Shown one piece after another: positions 17,036-25,582 of a stretch of 64,000 nucleotides of DNA. This DNA comes from a bacterium Ga0077546. GTDB lineage: Bacteria; Cyanobacteriota; Vampirovibrionia; Obscuribacterales; Obscuribacteraceae. A program made the translations under genes and the position numbers. A model generated the notes under the pieces. It saw only the letters and a program-made list of their open reading frames with translations, did no database searches and was not told the origin of the DNA. Each line of letters opens with the position of its first letter. Positions within the stretch are counted from its first letter, which is position 1. The DNA lies in contig LNEX01000485.1 in NCBI GenBank assembly GCA_001464165.1, positions 11,679 to 75,678 on the forward strand. The letters are read 5' to 3'.

Positions 17036-17914
17036 CTAGATCATCTCTTCGACGATATTGGCCCAAACTTTAGGATCGGTCTTGAGCGACTGCTTAACCA
17101 AGGCACCTTTTTTGAAAGCCAGCTCGCTGTCTTCATAAGTAGGCATATCGGTTTCGTAAACAACGCCCAATGGAATTTTGTCTCCCCACTCGAAGGCCTT
17201 AGCCAAACTCGCATGGAAATCGGAACGATCCCAATTTTCATCTTCTAGCTTGTAGACCCGTTCTTTGAAGAACGGATAGGTATTGACCTTGTTGTATGTA
17301 ACGCATGGGCTGAAGATATCCACAAGGGAGAAGCCTTTGTGTTCGATAGCTGCTGCGATTGTGTCAGCCATGTGTTTTGGTTCGCCGGAGAATGCTCTAG
17401 CCACGAAAGTAGCACCAGCAGTAATAGCCAGAGCTAATGGATTGAGGGGATTCTCGTGGTTGCCCTGAGGTGTTGACTTGGTTTTTTGACCCACCCCTGT
17501 AGTCGGTGATGTTTGGCCAGTGGTCAAACCATAAATCTGGTTGTCCATGACGATGTAGGTAACATCAAGGTTGCGGCGCATTGCGTGAAGCAAGTGACCG
17601 ATACCAATACCATAACCGTCGCCATCACCACCGGTGATAACACATTTGAGATCGGTATTTGCCAGGTGGGCTCCGGTTGCGACAGGAACAGCACGGCCGT
17701 GAAGGCTGTGAATACCATAAGCATGAAGGAAACCAGGCAAGTTAGATGAGCAGCCAATACCAGAGACAACCAGAAGATTTTCTGGGGTAATGCCTAGTTT
17801 TGCTGCTGCAGTTTGAACACCTTTTAGGACGGCGAAGTCGCCACATCCTGGACACCAGTCTGGGTCGACTGGGCCTTTGAATAATTCGACTGGAAGCTCG
17901 ATTACAGTTGCCAT
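17036..17914 (-). CDS. korB: 2-oxoacid:ferredoxin oxidoreductase, beta subunit
   Basis: Thiamine-diphosphate subunit that with KorA oxidises a 2-oxoacid (probably 2-oxoglutarate) plus CoA to the acyl-CoA, CO2 and reduced ferredoxin. Visible are the WCPGCGDF cluster motif near the N-terminus, IGCSSNLPGFLHAYG, the ThDP/Mg motif GGDGDGYGIGIGH followed by MDNQIYGLTTGQ, and the length of 292, normal for this subunit type. It lies 67 bases after korA and is surely cotranscribed with it. The substrate cannot be fixed by sequence alone; 2-oxoglutarate is favoured by the fused gamma-alpha partner. Confidence 0.9.
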   Translation of the reverse strand: MATVIELPVELFKGPVDPDWCPGCGDFAVLKGVQTAAAKLGITPENLLVVSGIGCSSNLPGFLHAYGIHSLHGRAVPVATGAHLANTDLKCVITGGDGDGYGIGIGHLLHAMRRNLDVTYIVMDNQIYGLTTGQTSPTTGVGQKTKSTPQGNHENPLNPLALAITAGATFVARAFSGEPKHMADTIAAAIEHKGFSLVDIFSPCVTYNKVNTYPFFKERVYKLEDENWDRSDFHASLAKAFEWGDKIPLGVVYETDMPTYEDSELAFKKGALVKQSLKTDPKVWANIVEEMI

Positions 17915-17981
17915 CTCGTTTTTATAAACCTCTTAAATCATTGATGTGAATGCAGTTGCAGAAATAAGATAGGAGAAAGAT

Positions 17982-19982
17982 TTATTTCTCTTCTGCCAGC
18001 TTCTCGAAGCTATAAGTGGCACCAGTTGAAACACCCACTTTCATGCGTGCAGCCAGTTTGCCTGTAGCCCGTTCAGACAATTCAACATTCCATGTAGGTT
18101 CGCCGTGTCCGTTTGAAGATTCACGAGTTGCAGCTGTTGGGCGCAACTTCTCTTGAGCATGGGTGCGGATATAGTGATAAGCCATATCTTTAGCTTCTGC
18201 TTCAGTAACATCATAATCAAGTGCTACACCGGCAAGAATGCGTTTAACATGTCCGACGATATAGAGTGGTTCCATTGGTTCGCCGTCATATCTATTGATG
18301 TGTGCATCCATAGATATTCCGGTTTCGCCTTTGATAAAGCGAGCCATTTGGCTAGTGTAGTTAACTTCAACAGAAATCTTCTTCTTAGCTTTAGAGAGAA
18401 TCGCTTCTACTTCTTTAGCGTGGAAAGGAGCAATGTATTTGATATTGAGCAAGTTGGTTTTGATACCTTGAGCGGTGAGAAGCTCAGCAGCTTCTTTCAC
18501 TGTGCCCCAGGTAGAACCCCAACATACAAGAGTCAAATCAGCATCAGCTGGCCCTTCTAGCACTGGAGCTGGAAGTTCTTTCAAGAGATTTTCAATCTTG
18601 CGGCCGCGCTTATCCATGATTTTGCGACGAGTAGCTGGTGAAGTGAACATGTCAGAAATGAGGATGCTTTCTTCGTCTTGTTCATCTGAAGCTGATACGA
18701 AAGCAGTATTTGCTGTACCAGGAAGAGCGCGAGGTGAAATGCCTGATTCAGTGAATTTGAAGCGCTTGAACTTGCCTTTTGATTCTGGCCATTCACTGAC
18801 GATTTCGCCGCGGTCGATAACAGGATTGCCGTTAAAGACTTCAGGATCGACAGTTTCAGGGTGCTCAGATAGAAGCAAGTCAGACATGAGCAGAACAGGC
18901 AATTGATAGCGGTCTGCCAGGTTGAATACGTCAACGGTAGTGTTGAAGCAATCAACAATGTCACGAGGAGCAACGATCAAGCGTGGAAATTCACCTTGTG
19001 AGGCGCCATAGACTTGCCACAAGTCAGCTTGTTCAGTCTTGGTAGGCAAACCAGTTGAAGGGCCGCCGCGTTGCACTTCAACGCAAACCACCGGCACTTC
19101 CATAATGCCAGCCATGCCAACTGCTTCGGTCATCAGGGCGAAACCACCACCGGCGGTTGCACACATAGAACGAGCACCAGCAATACCAGCACCGATTGCC
19201 ATATTTATTACAGATAGTTCGTCTTCGCACTGCTTGACGCAAATGCCTGTTTCGTTGGCATGGTTAGCCATCCAGTGCAAGATTGTCGAAGCTGGTGTCA
19301 TTGGATAAGCAGAATAGAATTTGCAACCAGCGGCATAAGCGCCAATAGCAATGGCTTCGTTACCAGTCAAGAAACAACGTTTCTTGTTGGTAAACTTCCA
19401 CTCTTTAGTTACTGGTTTGAAATTGGCCTTGGCAAACTCATAACCAACTTTAAGCAAGCTAACGTTGAGGTCGATTACTTTCTGACCCTTATGGGCGAAG
19501 GTATCTGTCAAAACTGAACTTGGTTCTTCTAAGCCAACATTAGCAAAGTAAGCAGCAGCACCCATGGCCACTGTGTTCTGCATGATAGGCAGAAGAGCGC
19601 CGTGCTCTTTAACCACTTCTTCAGTGATTTTCTTCATCGGCAAACCGACGATTTGCACGCCAGCTCTAACTTGGCTTGGCTCACACGTAAGACGATCTGA
19701 ATTGAAGAGAACGGCCCCGCCTTCTTCAACTTCCATGGCGTGACGCTCAATAGAGTCTTGGTTCAAAGCAACCAAGACATTGAGGTTATCGCCGTGGGAA
19801 TAAACTTTATTTTCACCGATACGAACACGGAGCCAAATATGACCGCCCCGAATGATCGATTGGTAGCAGTTATAAGCGTATACGTGGAGACCAAGCCTGC
19901 TGCATGACTTAGCCAAGGTATCGCCAGATTTGTCTAAGCCGTCTCCGGCTGCTCCGGCAATGCCAACTGTAACTTCCTGCAT
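17982..19982 (-). CDS. korA: 2-oxoacid:ferredoxin oxidoreductase, fused gamma-alpha subunit
   Basis: The N-terminal about 190 residues form the gamma domain (VGIAGAAGDGLDKSGDTLA, QSIIRGGHIW). From about 205 follows the alpha domain (GNEAIAIGAYAAGCKFYSAY PMTP region, with TAGGGFALMTEAVGMAG and VVCVEVQRGGPSTGLPTKTE). These are the marks of the KorA type in which gamma and alpha are fused. At 666 residues it is somewhat longer than usual, with a C-terminal extension of about 60 residues. ATG at 19982 has GAGGATATTTGA before it. It makes reduced ferredoxin, which could feed Hcp or Complex I-linked electron flow; that link is inferred from the neighbourhood only. Confidence 0.9.
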   Translation of the reverse strand: MQEVTVGIAGAAGDGLDKSGDTLAKSCSRLGLHVYAYNCYQSIIRGGHIWLRVRIGENKVYSHGDNLNVLVALNQDSIERHAMEVEEGGAVLFNSDRLTCEPSQVRAGVQIVGLPMKKITEEVVKEHGALLPIMQNTVAMGAAAYFANVGLEEPSSVLTDTFAHKGQKVIDLNVSLLKVGYEFAKANFKPVTKEWKFTNKKRCFLTGNEAIAIGAYAAGCKFYSAYPMTPASTILHWMANHANETGICVKQCEDELSVINMAIGAGIAGARSMCATAGGGFALMTEAVGMAGIMEVPVVCVEVQRGGPSTGLPTKTEQADLWQVYGASQGEFPRLIVAPRDIVDCFNTTVDVFNLADRYQLPVLLMSDLLLSEHPETVDPEVFNGNPVIDRGEIVSEWPESKGKFKRFKFTESGISPRALPGTANTAFVSASDEQDEESILISDMFTSPATRRKIMDKRGRKIENLLKELPAPVLEGPADADLTLVCWGSTWGTVKEAAELLTAQGIKTNLLNIKYIAPFHAKEVEAILSKAKKKISVEVNYTSQMARFIKGETGISMDAHINRYDGEPMEPLYIVGHVKRILAGVALDYDVTEAEAKDMAYHYIRTHAQEKLRPTAATRESSNGHGEPTWNVELSERATGKLAARMKVGVSTGATYSFEKLAEEK

Positions 19983-20209
19983 TCAAATATCCTCAAAGAG
20001 TGAACTACAGACCGTTGAATCAACGGCTTATTTGATTGGAATTCTTGAACATCCAATTAGAGGCGCACTAGTAAAAGCTGACTAGTAGGCGCTTCTCAAT
20101 TGGCATAAGATAGCATGAAAGGTTGACAAGCAAACTGGTAAGTGACTCATACCCGCATTCTCGGCAACAAAAGTTGAAACTAATCGTAACCTAAACAAAA
20201 ACGAAAGAT

Positions 20210-20473
20210 TTAGTGATGGCCTTCAACATGTTCTGGGGCGCCATGCTCTGACGTGTCATGTTGCTGACCGTGCTCAGGGCCAGCCTCGTGACCAGCTTCT
20301 GGCAGTGGCACACCCATCCAAGAGAAAGCCATAAAGTAGAGCAGAGCCGCAGCTACGATAGTCAGACCTTTCAACCCCAAGTCTTGCACACTAGACTCAG
20401 GTATAACATCAGCAGCAGGTGCATGGCCATGGCTATCGTGAGCGTGATCATCTGAATGCGAATCGGAACTCAT
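20210..20473 (-). CDS. Small His-rich single-pass membrane protein behind nuoL
   Basis: An 87-residue protein with three parts: a His/Asp-rich N-terminus (SDSHSDDHAHDSHGHA), one membrane helix (about residues 34-54, GLTIVAAALLYFMAFSWMGV) and a His/Glu-rich tail (GHEAGPEHGQQHDTSEHG). It starts 33 bases after the nuoL stop in the same direction, so it is probably in the nuoL transcript. The His clusters suggest metal or proton binding. It matches no Complex I subunit that I know. The start ATG at 20473 has GGAAGACC upstream. It could be a lineage-specific accessory subunit or simply a metal-buffering protein. Confidence 0.65.
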   Translation of the reverse strand: MSSDSHSDDHAHDSHGHAPAADVIPESSVQDLGLKGLTIVAAALLYFMAFSWMGVPLPEAGHEAGPEHGQQHDTSEHGAPEHVEGHH

Positions 20474-20506
20474 AAGGTCTTCCTTATTAAAAGATTTTAG
20501 TGAGGG

Positions 20507-22525
20507 TTAATGACCTGGAAATATATAAGAAATCCAGGCAATTCCAGCGACTGCAGCGAAGATTACAAGAGCATAGTACTGACCCCGACCGTTCTGAAGG
20601 AACTTGAGAACTTCACCAACACTCATGGTGACCAAGCCAGCACCATTAACGATACCTTCGATTACGGTCTTGTCGATCAAGGTCCAAACTCTATTAAACC
20701 CAGGCAACAAGACACGGTCCACGATACCGAAGTAAATGTCATCCATATACCATTTGTTGAATGACATGTTGTAGATAAGTTGGGCCATGCCCTCCTTCGC
20801 TTCGGCAAAGGTTTTGTTGAAGTGCAGGGTTCTAGTGACATACATTGAGTAAGCCACGGCAAAGCCAAATACACCAACAGCCAAGGATATACCCATCATC
20901 ATCAAATTGGCACCTTCGAAATGAGGGCCATGAGGGCCGTATACGAAGGCAGCAAAGTGGTTAGGCAAACCATGCTCTGGTGATGCACCAGAGAATGCCG
21001 CTGGCAAGTTGGCAATATTGAAACCAAGATAACCGCTCAACATTGAAGGAACCGCCAGAACCAAAAGCGGCCAGGTCATTGCCGCTGGTGATTCGTGGGG
21101 ATGTGCACTACCGCGATACGCGCCAGTGAATGTCATGAAGTAAAGTCTGAACATATAGAAAGCAGTCATTCCAGCTGTCAACATCATCAACCAGCCAATC
21201 ACTGGATGGCTGACCATAGCCGCTCCAATGATTTCATCTTTAGAGAAGAAACCACTGAATAGCGGGAAGCCAGATATGGCAAGGGTGCCAATCAAGAAAC
21301 AGGCGTGAGTAATGGGCATAGATTTCTTCAACCCGCCCATTTCACGAATGTCTTGCTGGCCATGCAAGCCGTGAATTACAGCACCACTGCACAAGAAAAG
21401 CATAGCCTTGAAGAAGGCATGGTTGAAGAGGTGGAAAATACCGCCAGTAAAGGCGCCGACACCAAGACCAACAAACATGTAGCCAAGCTGCGAACAAGTC
21501 GACCAAGCCAAAACCCGCTTGATATCATACTGGCTCATAGCGATAGTGGCGGCCATGAAAGCAGTGATAGCACCGACGGTGGCCACTACAGTCAAAGCAG
21601 CTCCAGATGAACCATCGCAATTGAGCCAAATAGGATAGGCACGACCAACCAAGTAAACACCAGCGGCAACCATGGTGGCAGCGTGGATCAGAGCAGAAAT
21701 TGGTGTAGGTCCTTCCATAGCATCAGGCAGCCAGACATGCAGTGGGAACTGAGCCGATTTAGCCATCGGCCCCATGAAAATCAAACAAGCAATGAAGAAT
21801 AGAGTGGAGTCATTGAGGGCTCCAGCAGCCGCCGCTTTGTGAATTACTCCAGCTAAGTCAGTGCCAGCAGGACCGACAAAGCCGAGTACGTTGCTTGAGC
21901 TCCAAAAATCTTTTGTATAAAGGAAGAAAGTTATAGTGCCGATTAAGAAACCGAAATCACCGATACGGTTAACAACAAAGGCTTTCATACAGGCCTTGGC
22001 AGCCGATTCTTTATGCCACCAGAATCCAATCAAGAAATAAGAGCAAACTCCAACTAGTTCCCAGAATCCATACATCTGGAAGAGGTTGGTCGAAACAACA
22101 AGGCCGAGCATCGAGCCGGTAAATAAAGATAAGTACGAATAGAACCTTGAGTAACCAGGATCTTCGCGCATATATCCATGAGTATATATTTGCACTAGCA
22201 AACTAACAGCAGTAACTACTATCAGCATCAAGGCGGCGATGTTATCAACCAATACTCCAACCGACAAATTGAAGCTACTGGAAACAAACCAGGGAATGTT
22301 TTGTTGGAAGTAAGGTTCAGGATACGCGTGAGTGACTAAGGCTTGGAAAATAATCAGTGAGTGCACCAGTCCATAAGCCACGGCTCCAATGGATGCCATC
22401 ATGGAAAGAGTTTTCGAAGCTCTCAACCCCATGATAATCAGGAAGCCCGCCAAGAACGGTGCTGCAACAATCAGGCCAGCGTGTTCAACAAACCATCTCA
22501 ACTGGTCAGCGTTCAGCGGTAACAA
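20507..22525 (-). CDS. nuoL: NADH-quinone oxidoreductase subunit L
   Basis: Large antiporter-like membrane subunit of Complex I, a proton channel. Marks of the family are QIYTHGYMREDPGYSRFYSY, the WELVGVCSYFLIGFW region, FPLHVWLPDAMEGPTPISAL, HAATMVAAGVYL, and the C-terminal membrane-arm helix ending in WISYIFPG. About 15 membrane helices are expected and seen. The longer frame from 22636 is not the gene: a TTG at 22525 is preceded by TAGGAGATTAACC and gives the usual NuoL N-terminus and 672 residues. It is transcribed away from nuoM, 217 bases apart, not in a classical nuo operon, and is followed by the small His-rich gene. Confidence 0.92.
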   Translation of the reverse strand: MLPLNADQLRWFVEHAGLIVAAPFLAGFLIIMGLRASKTLSMMASIGAVAYGLVHSLIIFQALVTHAYPEPYFQQNIPWFVSSSFNLSVGVLVDNIAALMLIVVTAVSLLVQIYTHGYMREDPGYSRFYSYLSLFTGSMLGLVVSTNLFQMYGFWELVGVCSYFLIGFWWHKESAAKACMKAFVVNRIGDFGFLIGTITFFLYTKDFWSSSNVLGFVGPAGTDLAGVIHKAAAAGALNDSTLFFIACLIFMGPMAKSAQFPLHVWLPDAMEGPTPISALIHAATMVAAGVYLVGRAYPIWLNCDGSSGAALTVVATVGAITAFMAATIAMSQYDIKRVLAWSTCSQLGYMFVGLGVGAFTGGIFHLFNHAFFKAMLFLCSGAVIHGLHGQQDIREMGGLKKSMPITHACFLIGTLAISGFPLFSGFFSKDEIIGAAMVSHPVIGWLMMLTAGMTAFYMFRLYFMTFTGAYRGSAHPHESPAAMTWPLLVLAVPSMLSGYLGFNIANLPAAFSGASPEHGLPNHFAAFVYGPHGPHFEGANLMMMGISLAVGVFGFAVAYSMYVTRTLHFNKTFAEAKEGMAQLIYNMSFNKWYMDDIYFGIVDRVLLPGFNRVWTLIDKTVIEGIVNGAGLVTMSVGEVLKFLQNGRGQYYALVIFAAVAGIAWISYIFPGH

Positions 22526-22742
22526 GGTTAATCTCCTAGAATATCTCCAGCTCTTGACTAGAGCTTCAGCGTTTACTAATTCGGACTCTAAAACTATACA
22601 TTGATGAAGCGCCAAGAGTGACCATAGATAAAGCACCGTTTAGAGTGAAAAGATTTTTCTCTTTAATAAAGCTAGTAGCTTACTAGTCAGCCCTTTATAC
22701 TGATGGCGCTCTCTTAGTGTCATTAATTTTCAGGAGACCGCT

Positions 22743-24329
22743 GTGAGTCCCGAACCACAACACCTGCTTACAATCCTCTTACTACTTCCTCTGCTCGCTA
22801 CTCTAGCTATTTCTTGTAGCCCAGAGAATCTAGCTCGCAAACTGGCTATCAGCTTCGGCGCTGGTATGTTTGGGCTATCCGCCTTCATCCTTTCGCAATT
22901 TGACTTAAGCAGAGCGGCTGAGTTCCAGCTCAAAGAGCAAGTGCTTTGGTTCCAGCAGCCCTTCCCTGTGCAGTACTTTGTTGCCGTCGACGGCATGTCG
23001 CTGTCACTGGTAGTGCTGACAGGCTTTGTCACATTGATGGCAATACTAGCCTCAACGTCTATTGGCGATAACCGTCCCCGCCTTTACTACGCAATGCTCA
23101 TGCTCCTGACATTCTCCGTACTCGGAGTGTTCATGTCTCTTGACTTGCTGCAGTTCTTCGTTATGTACGAACTAGAGTTAGTGCCAATGTATTTCTTGAT
23201 TGCCATATGGGGCGGTCCAAAACGTGCATACGCTGCTCTCAAATTCCTTATATACACCTTCTTTGGTGGCGTCTTGATGTTGGCCGGTCTGGTCTACATG
23301 TATACGCAAATGGGAACTAGTGCCACCTTCGACATGACAGTATTGTCATCAATGTGCCCCGGCCTGCCAAGAGACATTCAAATATTGGCCTGCCTTGGTT
23401 TCTTCTTGGCCTTTATCATCAAGCTACCATCTTTCCCTGTGCACACATGGTTGCCAGATGCTCACGTTGAAGCGCCAACACCGATTTCAATGCTTTTGGC
23501 TGGCTTGCTATTAAAAATGGGTTCCTATGGTTTAGTGAGAATCTGCCTCGGCTTCTTCCCAGCATTCTTTATTGACTACGGCCCACAAATTATGGCCCTT
23601 GGTTCCTTTAATATAGTCTGGGCAGCCATGGCCTGCTTGGTTCATCAAGATATGAAGCGCATCATTGCTTTGTCATCGGTTAGCCACATGGGCTTTGTCT
23701 TACTAGGTGTAGCCTCGCTTTCATCGGCCGCTCTCAGTGGTGCAATTTTCCAAATGGTCTCTCACGGTGTAATTTCAGCCTTGCTGTTCTTCTTAGTTGG
23801 AGCTGTATATGAACGTACCCACACGAGGCAGTTGCCTGAAATTGGTGGCGGTCTAGCCAAACAGATGCCAACCCTGTTCTACTTCTGGATGCTTGGCACC
23901 ATGGCTAACCTTGGTCTGCCTGGATTGTCCGGCTTCGTAGCTGAAGCAGCAGTGTTCTATGGCAGCTTCACTTCACCCATGGCTCAGTCACTAACCAATG
24001 GTCACATGGTGCAGGGCTGGATTTATTTTGCTGCTCTTGGTGTAATTCTTACTGCGGCCTACATGCTTTGGCTTTTGAAAAAGGTGTTTTACGGAGAAGA
24101 ATTGCCTAAGTGGAAAGGTCACTTGACCGATGCCACCAACACAGAAAAAATCGTAGCCTACTCGCTATCCTTCTCGATTCTTGCACTCGGTATCTATCCG
24201 CTAATGCTAATAAACTACTACGCACCGGTTTCAGACAAAATGGCTGAAGAAGTAAAAATGCGTATGTCTGTAACCCATAGCCCTGAAATCGAAAAGCTCA
24301 ACAGGAAAACCGCAATTAGTCTGCGCTAG
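22743..24329 (+). CDS. nuoM: NADH-quinone oxidoreductase subunit M
   Basis: Antiporter-like subunit of Complex I. Motifs include DGMSLSLVVLTGFVT, YELELVPMYFLIAIWGG with the conserved Glu, FPVHTWLPDAHVEAPTPIS, and KRIIALSSVSHMGFVLLG. It has 528 residues and about 14 membrane helices. The start is GTG at 22743 with CAGGAG seven bases upstream. A TATACT at 22696-22701 could be its -10 box, but no good -35 is seen. It is monocistronic, closed by a strong terminator at 24361. Other nuo genes must lie elsewhere, since nuoK and nuoN are not in this window. Confidence 0.93.
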   Translation: MSPEPQHLLTILLLLPLLATLAISCSPENLARKLAISFGAGMFGLSAFILSQFDLSRAAEFQLKEQVLWFQQPFPVQYFVAVDGMSLSLVVLTGFVTLMAILASTSIGDNRPRLYYAMLMLLTFSVLGVFMSLDLLQFFVMYELELVPMYFLIAIWGGPKRAYAALKFLIYTFFGGVLMLAGLVYMYTQMGTSATFDMTVLSSMCPGLPRDIQILACLGFFLAFIIKLPSFPVHTWLPDAHVEAPTPISMLLAGLLLKMGSYGLVRICLGFFPAFFIDYGPQIMALGSFNIVWAAMACLVHQDMKRIIALSSVSHMGFVLLGVASLSSAALSGAIFQMVSHGVISALLFFLVGAVYERTHTRQLPEIGGGLAKQMPTLFYFWMLGTMANLGLPGLSGFVAEAAVFYGSFTSPMAQSLTNGHMVQGWIYFAALGVILTAAYMLWLLKKVFYGEELPKWKGHLTDATNTEKIVAYSLSFSILALGIYPLMLINYYAPVSDKMAEEVKMRMSVTHSPEIEKLNRKTAISLR

Positions 24330-24360
24330 AACAGAACCAAGTCTATTTTTACAATCAAAA

Positions 24361-24393
24361 AAGTCCGATTTTATTGAAAAATCGGACTTTTTT
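24361..24393 (+). terminator. Rho-independent terminator of nuoM
   Basis: Perfect 12-base stem (24361-24372 with 24378-24389), five-base loop, then TTTT, 31 bases after the nuoM stop. Confidence 0.85.
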
Positions 24394-24424
24394 CATCAGC
24401 TTCAAACACAGTAAGCTCCTAACT

Positions 24425-24478
24425 CTTTTCCCCAAAAGGGAAGATTTTTTAGAAAAAATCTTCCCTTTTGGGGAAAAG
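24425..24478. repeat. Perfect 26-base inverted repeat with a two-base loop
   Basis: Arms at 24425-24450 and 24453-24478 pair without mismatch around AG. The arms hold runs such as CCCCAAAAGGGAAG and TTTTTT. It follows the nuoM terminator and lies between that gene and the convergent VWA gene, so it may terminate the VWA transcript, but it is longer than any usual terminator here. Confidence 0.75.
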
Positions 24479-24520
24479 TCGATTTCCTTATCACTTATCC
24501 AAAGTCTATTTATAAAAGCT

Positions 24521-25582
24521 CTACTTATCTAATGATTTCATGGGCTCAATTGGCACCATTTCAATAGGTGTCTCAGTATTTATAGAGGCCCCGCTGCCAG
24601 GTTCAACGGACCCGCTGCCTGGCTTGATAATAACTCTTCCTTCAATGGCCTTACTGACACTAGCCGAAATACTGTTGATCAGTTCGGCAGAACTTTTAGC
24701 ATCGTAATATTTGCCATTTGATTGTTTGGCAATGCAGTCAAGTTGGCGCCGAGCTTCAGGCTCACGGGCAAGGGCGAGTCCAACCACATCAACTTTCAAG
24801 CGAATACCATGAAGGGGCAAACGGGCGATTACTTCACACGGATTGCGGTCACAAGTATCGGCACCATCGGTAATCAAAATAATTACCTTGGTACCTTCTA
24901 CTCCACGAAAATCATAGTGTGCAGCCTGCTCAATGGCATAAGCCAGGGGTGTCATTCCATAAGGTTTTATCTGGCGTACCTTCTCTATAAATGACCTTCT
25001 GTTACTACGACCAATCGGAACCCAAAGGGCACTATTCTGACATTCACTAAACATATTTAGGCCACCGAATCCGCCACCAAACATAGAATGCTGACTCGTC
25101 AAAGCCCCTTGACCAAATACCCGCAGCCCAATATTGACATCGTTGGGAATGCGCGACAAGGCCTGTTGCAGCACATCTTTGGCTGCATCCATTTTTTGCC
25201 GGCCACCACGCTCAATTTCTTCAAGCATCGAGCGCGAGCCATCAACGATAAACAAAATATTGACTGGTCCTGCCTCTCGCTGCACACCCACTTGAAGCGT
25301 CGAAGAACCAGTACCAGCCTGAATAAGAGTTGAGCCAGTGCCAGTTTGCAGTGTGGTTGATCCTGTACCAGTTTGCAGCGTAGTTGAGGCTGTCGAACTT
25401 GTAAGCGGCTGAGAATAAGAAGAAGAAGGACGAGCAGGAGGCACCGGACTCGGCTCAGGCAGGTCACTAGCGTCAGCTTTGAGATTGGCAGTAAAAGACG
25501 AGACGACCGAGAGTGAAAGAGCGAGGGAGAGTAACCAAAAGTTCTTTGGGCGAATAGCAGTAGTGAAACTAGTCTTTGTCAT
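24521..25582 (-). CDS. Exported von Willebrand factor A domain protein
   Basis: A signal peptide (residues 1-38), then a Pro/Ser linker and four near-identical nine-residue repeats (GTGSTTLQT type, about 64-98), then a VWA domain from about 106. The metal site (MIDAS) is intact: DGSRS at 114-118, the Thr in GMTPLAYAI and Asp in TDGADTCD. VWA domains bind ligands through this metal. A C-terminal Ser/Glu-rich tail has PGSGSVEPGSGASI. It overlaps the CAP-domain gene upstream by 14 bases, so the two are probably translated together; I infer a shared job at the cell surface. It has no recognised protease or channel partner, so it is not a classical BatA-type operon. Confidence 0.8.
   Translation of the reverse strand: MTKTSFTTAIRPKNFWLLSLALSLSVVSSFTANLKADASDLPEPSPVPPARPSSSYSQPLTSSTASTTLQTGTGSTTLQTGTGSTLIQAGTGSSTLQVGVQREAGPVNILFIVDGSRSMLEEIERGGRQKMDAAKDVLQQALSRIPNDVNIGLRVFGQGALTSQHSMFGGGFGGLNMFSECQNSALWVPIGRSNRRSFIEKVRQIKPYGMTPLAYAIEQAAHYDFRGVEGTKVIILITDGADTCDRNPCEVIARLPLHGIRLKVDVVGLALAREPEARRQLDCIAKQSNGKYYDAKSSAELINSISASVSKAIEGRVIIKPGSGSVEPGSGASINTETPIEMVPIEPMKSLDK

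Noticed and set aside
18153..18906. Open frames antisense to korA (18153-18560, 18475-18906).
   Set aside because: They overlap a conserved gene completely and encode no recognisable protein.
22526..22636. Extending nuoL to the upstream start at 22636.
   Set aside because: The added 37 residues do not fit NuoL; a TTG with TAGGAG before it gives the proper N-terminus.
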